From: G963664835 sp963664835
Lineage (GTDB): Bacteria; Chloroflexota; UBA6077; FW602-bin22; JBCLEL01
Assembly (NCBI GenBank): GCA_963664835.2
Contig: CAXXUG010000006.1
Span: forward strand, 1 to 64,000
DNA length: 64,000 nt
Reading direction: 5' to 3'
A program made the position numbers and the translations under genes. Below, piece by piece: positions 63,408 through 64,000 of the stretch (positions within the stretch are counted from its first letter, which is position 1; the number at the start of each line of letters is the position of its first letter). The notes under the pieces were generated by a model. That model did not search any database and was not told where the DNA came from. It worked only from the letters and a program-made list of their open reading frames with translations.

Positions 63408-64000
63408 ATGAATCCACTAGCAATGACTTGGACCTCGATCAAAGATGTCTATGATGAGCTCTATCGAATCATAGGCATGAACCTGATGTGGTTCGCTGCC
63501 TCCGCGCTGTTGTTTATGGTGATTAGCGGGATAGCCAATATCATTTGGGGCGAAACACTTGTTGGAGGGTTCGCGACCGCGGTGGCTGGATTGTTGCTTG
63601 TCATAGGACCAAATCCGGCCGCGGCGGGGTTGCACTACTTTACTCGCCACATAGCGAAGGAAGAGATTCTTCACTTCAGCTTCTTTTGGGAAGGACTGAG
63701 GATGTTCTGGCGCAAGGCAACACTCTTGTTTCTGATCAGTCTTGGCGTAACAGGCATCCTGGTTGTCAATATGGGCTTCTACTTTGACAGGGGACAGGAG
63801 AGCCCAATATTCACCGGTGTTGCGGTGTTTATCGGCTGGGTGATGTTGGTCTGGCTAATGATGCAACCCTACATGCTTCCCATGTTGATCGAGCAGGAGG
63901 ATAAGAGAGTCCTTATCGTGCTAAGGAACTCGCTATTGCTTGCACTGGACAATATCATACTGTCGGTATTCTTTTTGATAGTGTTCATCTTTATCGCCCT
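63408..64000 (+). CDS. DUF624/YesL-like membrane protein, 3' end beyond the window
   Basis: At least 197 codons from ATG 63408 with no stop before the window ends. Several hydrophobic helices are present (LMWFAASALLFMVISGIAN, ATAVAGLLLVIGPNPAAAGL, ATLLFLISLGVTGILVV, VFIGWVMLVWLMMQPYMLPM), with the layout of DUF624/YesL proteins that often neighbour sugar ABC transporters. Function unknown. No strong SD; an in-frame ATG lies 5 codons downstream. Confidence 0.75.
   Translation, partial: MNPLAMTWTSIKDVYDELYRIIGMNLMWFAASALLFMVISGIANIIWGETLVGGFATAVAGLLLVIGPNPAAAGLHYFTRHIAKEEILHFSFFWEGLRMFWRKATLLFLISLGVTGILVVNMGFYFDRGQESPIFTGVAVFIGWVMLVWLMMQPYMLPMLIEQEDKRVLIVLRNSLLLALDNIILSVFFLIVFIFIA

Overview
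The window looks like a chromosomal segment of an uncultured Chloroflexota bacterium, perhaps SAR202-like or another oligotrophic lineage. The reasons are indirect. Two solute-binding lipoproteins carry a Tat signal with lipobox followed by a long Val-Glu-Lys stalk typical of that phylum, the gene content is rich in SDR and zinc-dependent dehydrogenases and amidohydrolases, and there is a System I cytochrome c maturation operon with a cysteine-type CcmE. No rRNA or tRNA gene, CRISPR array, prophage or complete insertion sequence was seen. This assignment is an inference that a marker-gene tree would settle.

Layout. 1-4.4 kb: orphan sugar-type binding lipoprotein with a strong terminator, a divergent Lgt-family protein, and mnmA convergent with it. 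4.7-16.2 kb: catabolic and housekeeping enzymes (D-2-hydroxyacid dehydrogenase, SDR, aconitase, Ldh2-type dehydrogenase, M20 peptidase, amidohydrolase, 3-hydroxyacyl-CoA dehydrogenase) and two envelope lipoproteins. 16.4-24.8 kb: carbohydrate ABC importer (binding protein and two permeases, no ATPase) divergent from a 991-residue GH36-like glycosidase, then two SDRs. 24.9-30.5 kb: core genes nnr, acpS, NUDIX, recN and nadK, all on the minus strand. 31-35.5 kb: methyltransferase, pcm, primary-type sigma factor, FIST sensor protein. 35.6-40.3 kb: two zinc dehydrogenases, an amidohydrolase and a bicupin; one dehydrogenase and the amidohydrolase are broken by three single-base insertions. 40.5-43.5 kb: tungstate importer tupABC behind a nested inverted-repeat leader. 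44.4-45.1 kb: non-coding stretch with a decayed REP-associated (Y1) transposase fragment, an embedded palindrome and a 50-bp direct repeat. 45.1-53.3 kb: cytochrome c maturation operon (two TlpA/CcmG thioredoxins, ccmE, ccmF, ccmH, CcmI-like, an unknown secreted protein, ccmA, ccmB, ccmC and a 51-codon ccmD). 53.5-64 kb: family 4 uracil-DNA glycosylase, SDR, second GH36-family enzyme, purH, a histidine kinase/response regulator pair, a HAD phosphatase, a 767-bp non-coding gap and the start of a DUF624/YesL-like membrane protein that runs off the end.

How the parts fit. The binding proteins, permeases, two GH36-like enzymes, SDRs and Zn-dehydrogenases suggest uptake and oxidation of plant- or algal-type glycosides and sugar acids. 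The ccm operon supplies c-type cytochromes for respiration, and the tungstate importer suggests a W- or Mo-dependent oxidoreductase elsewhere in the genome. The most novel candidates are the unknown secreted protein whose gene overlaps ccmA, the CcmE with a CPSRF heme-site motif, the tupA leader structure, and the three clustered frameshifts, which may be assembly errors.
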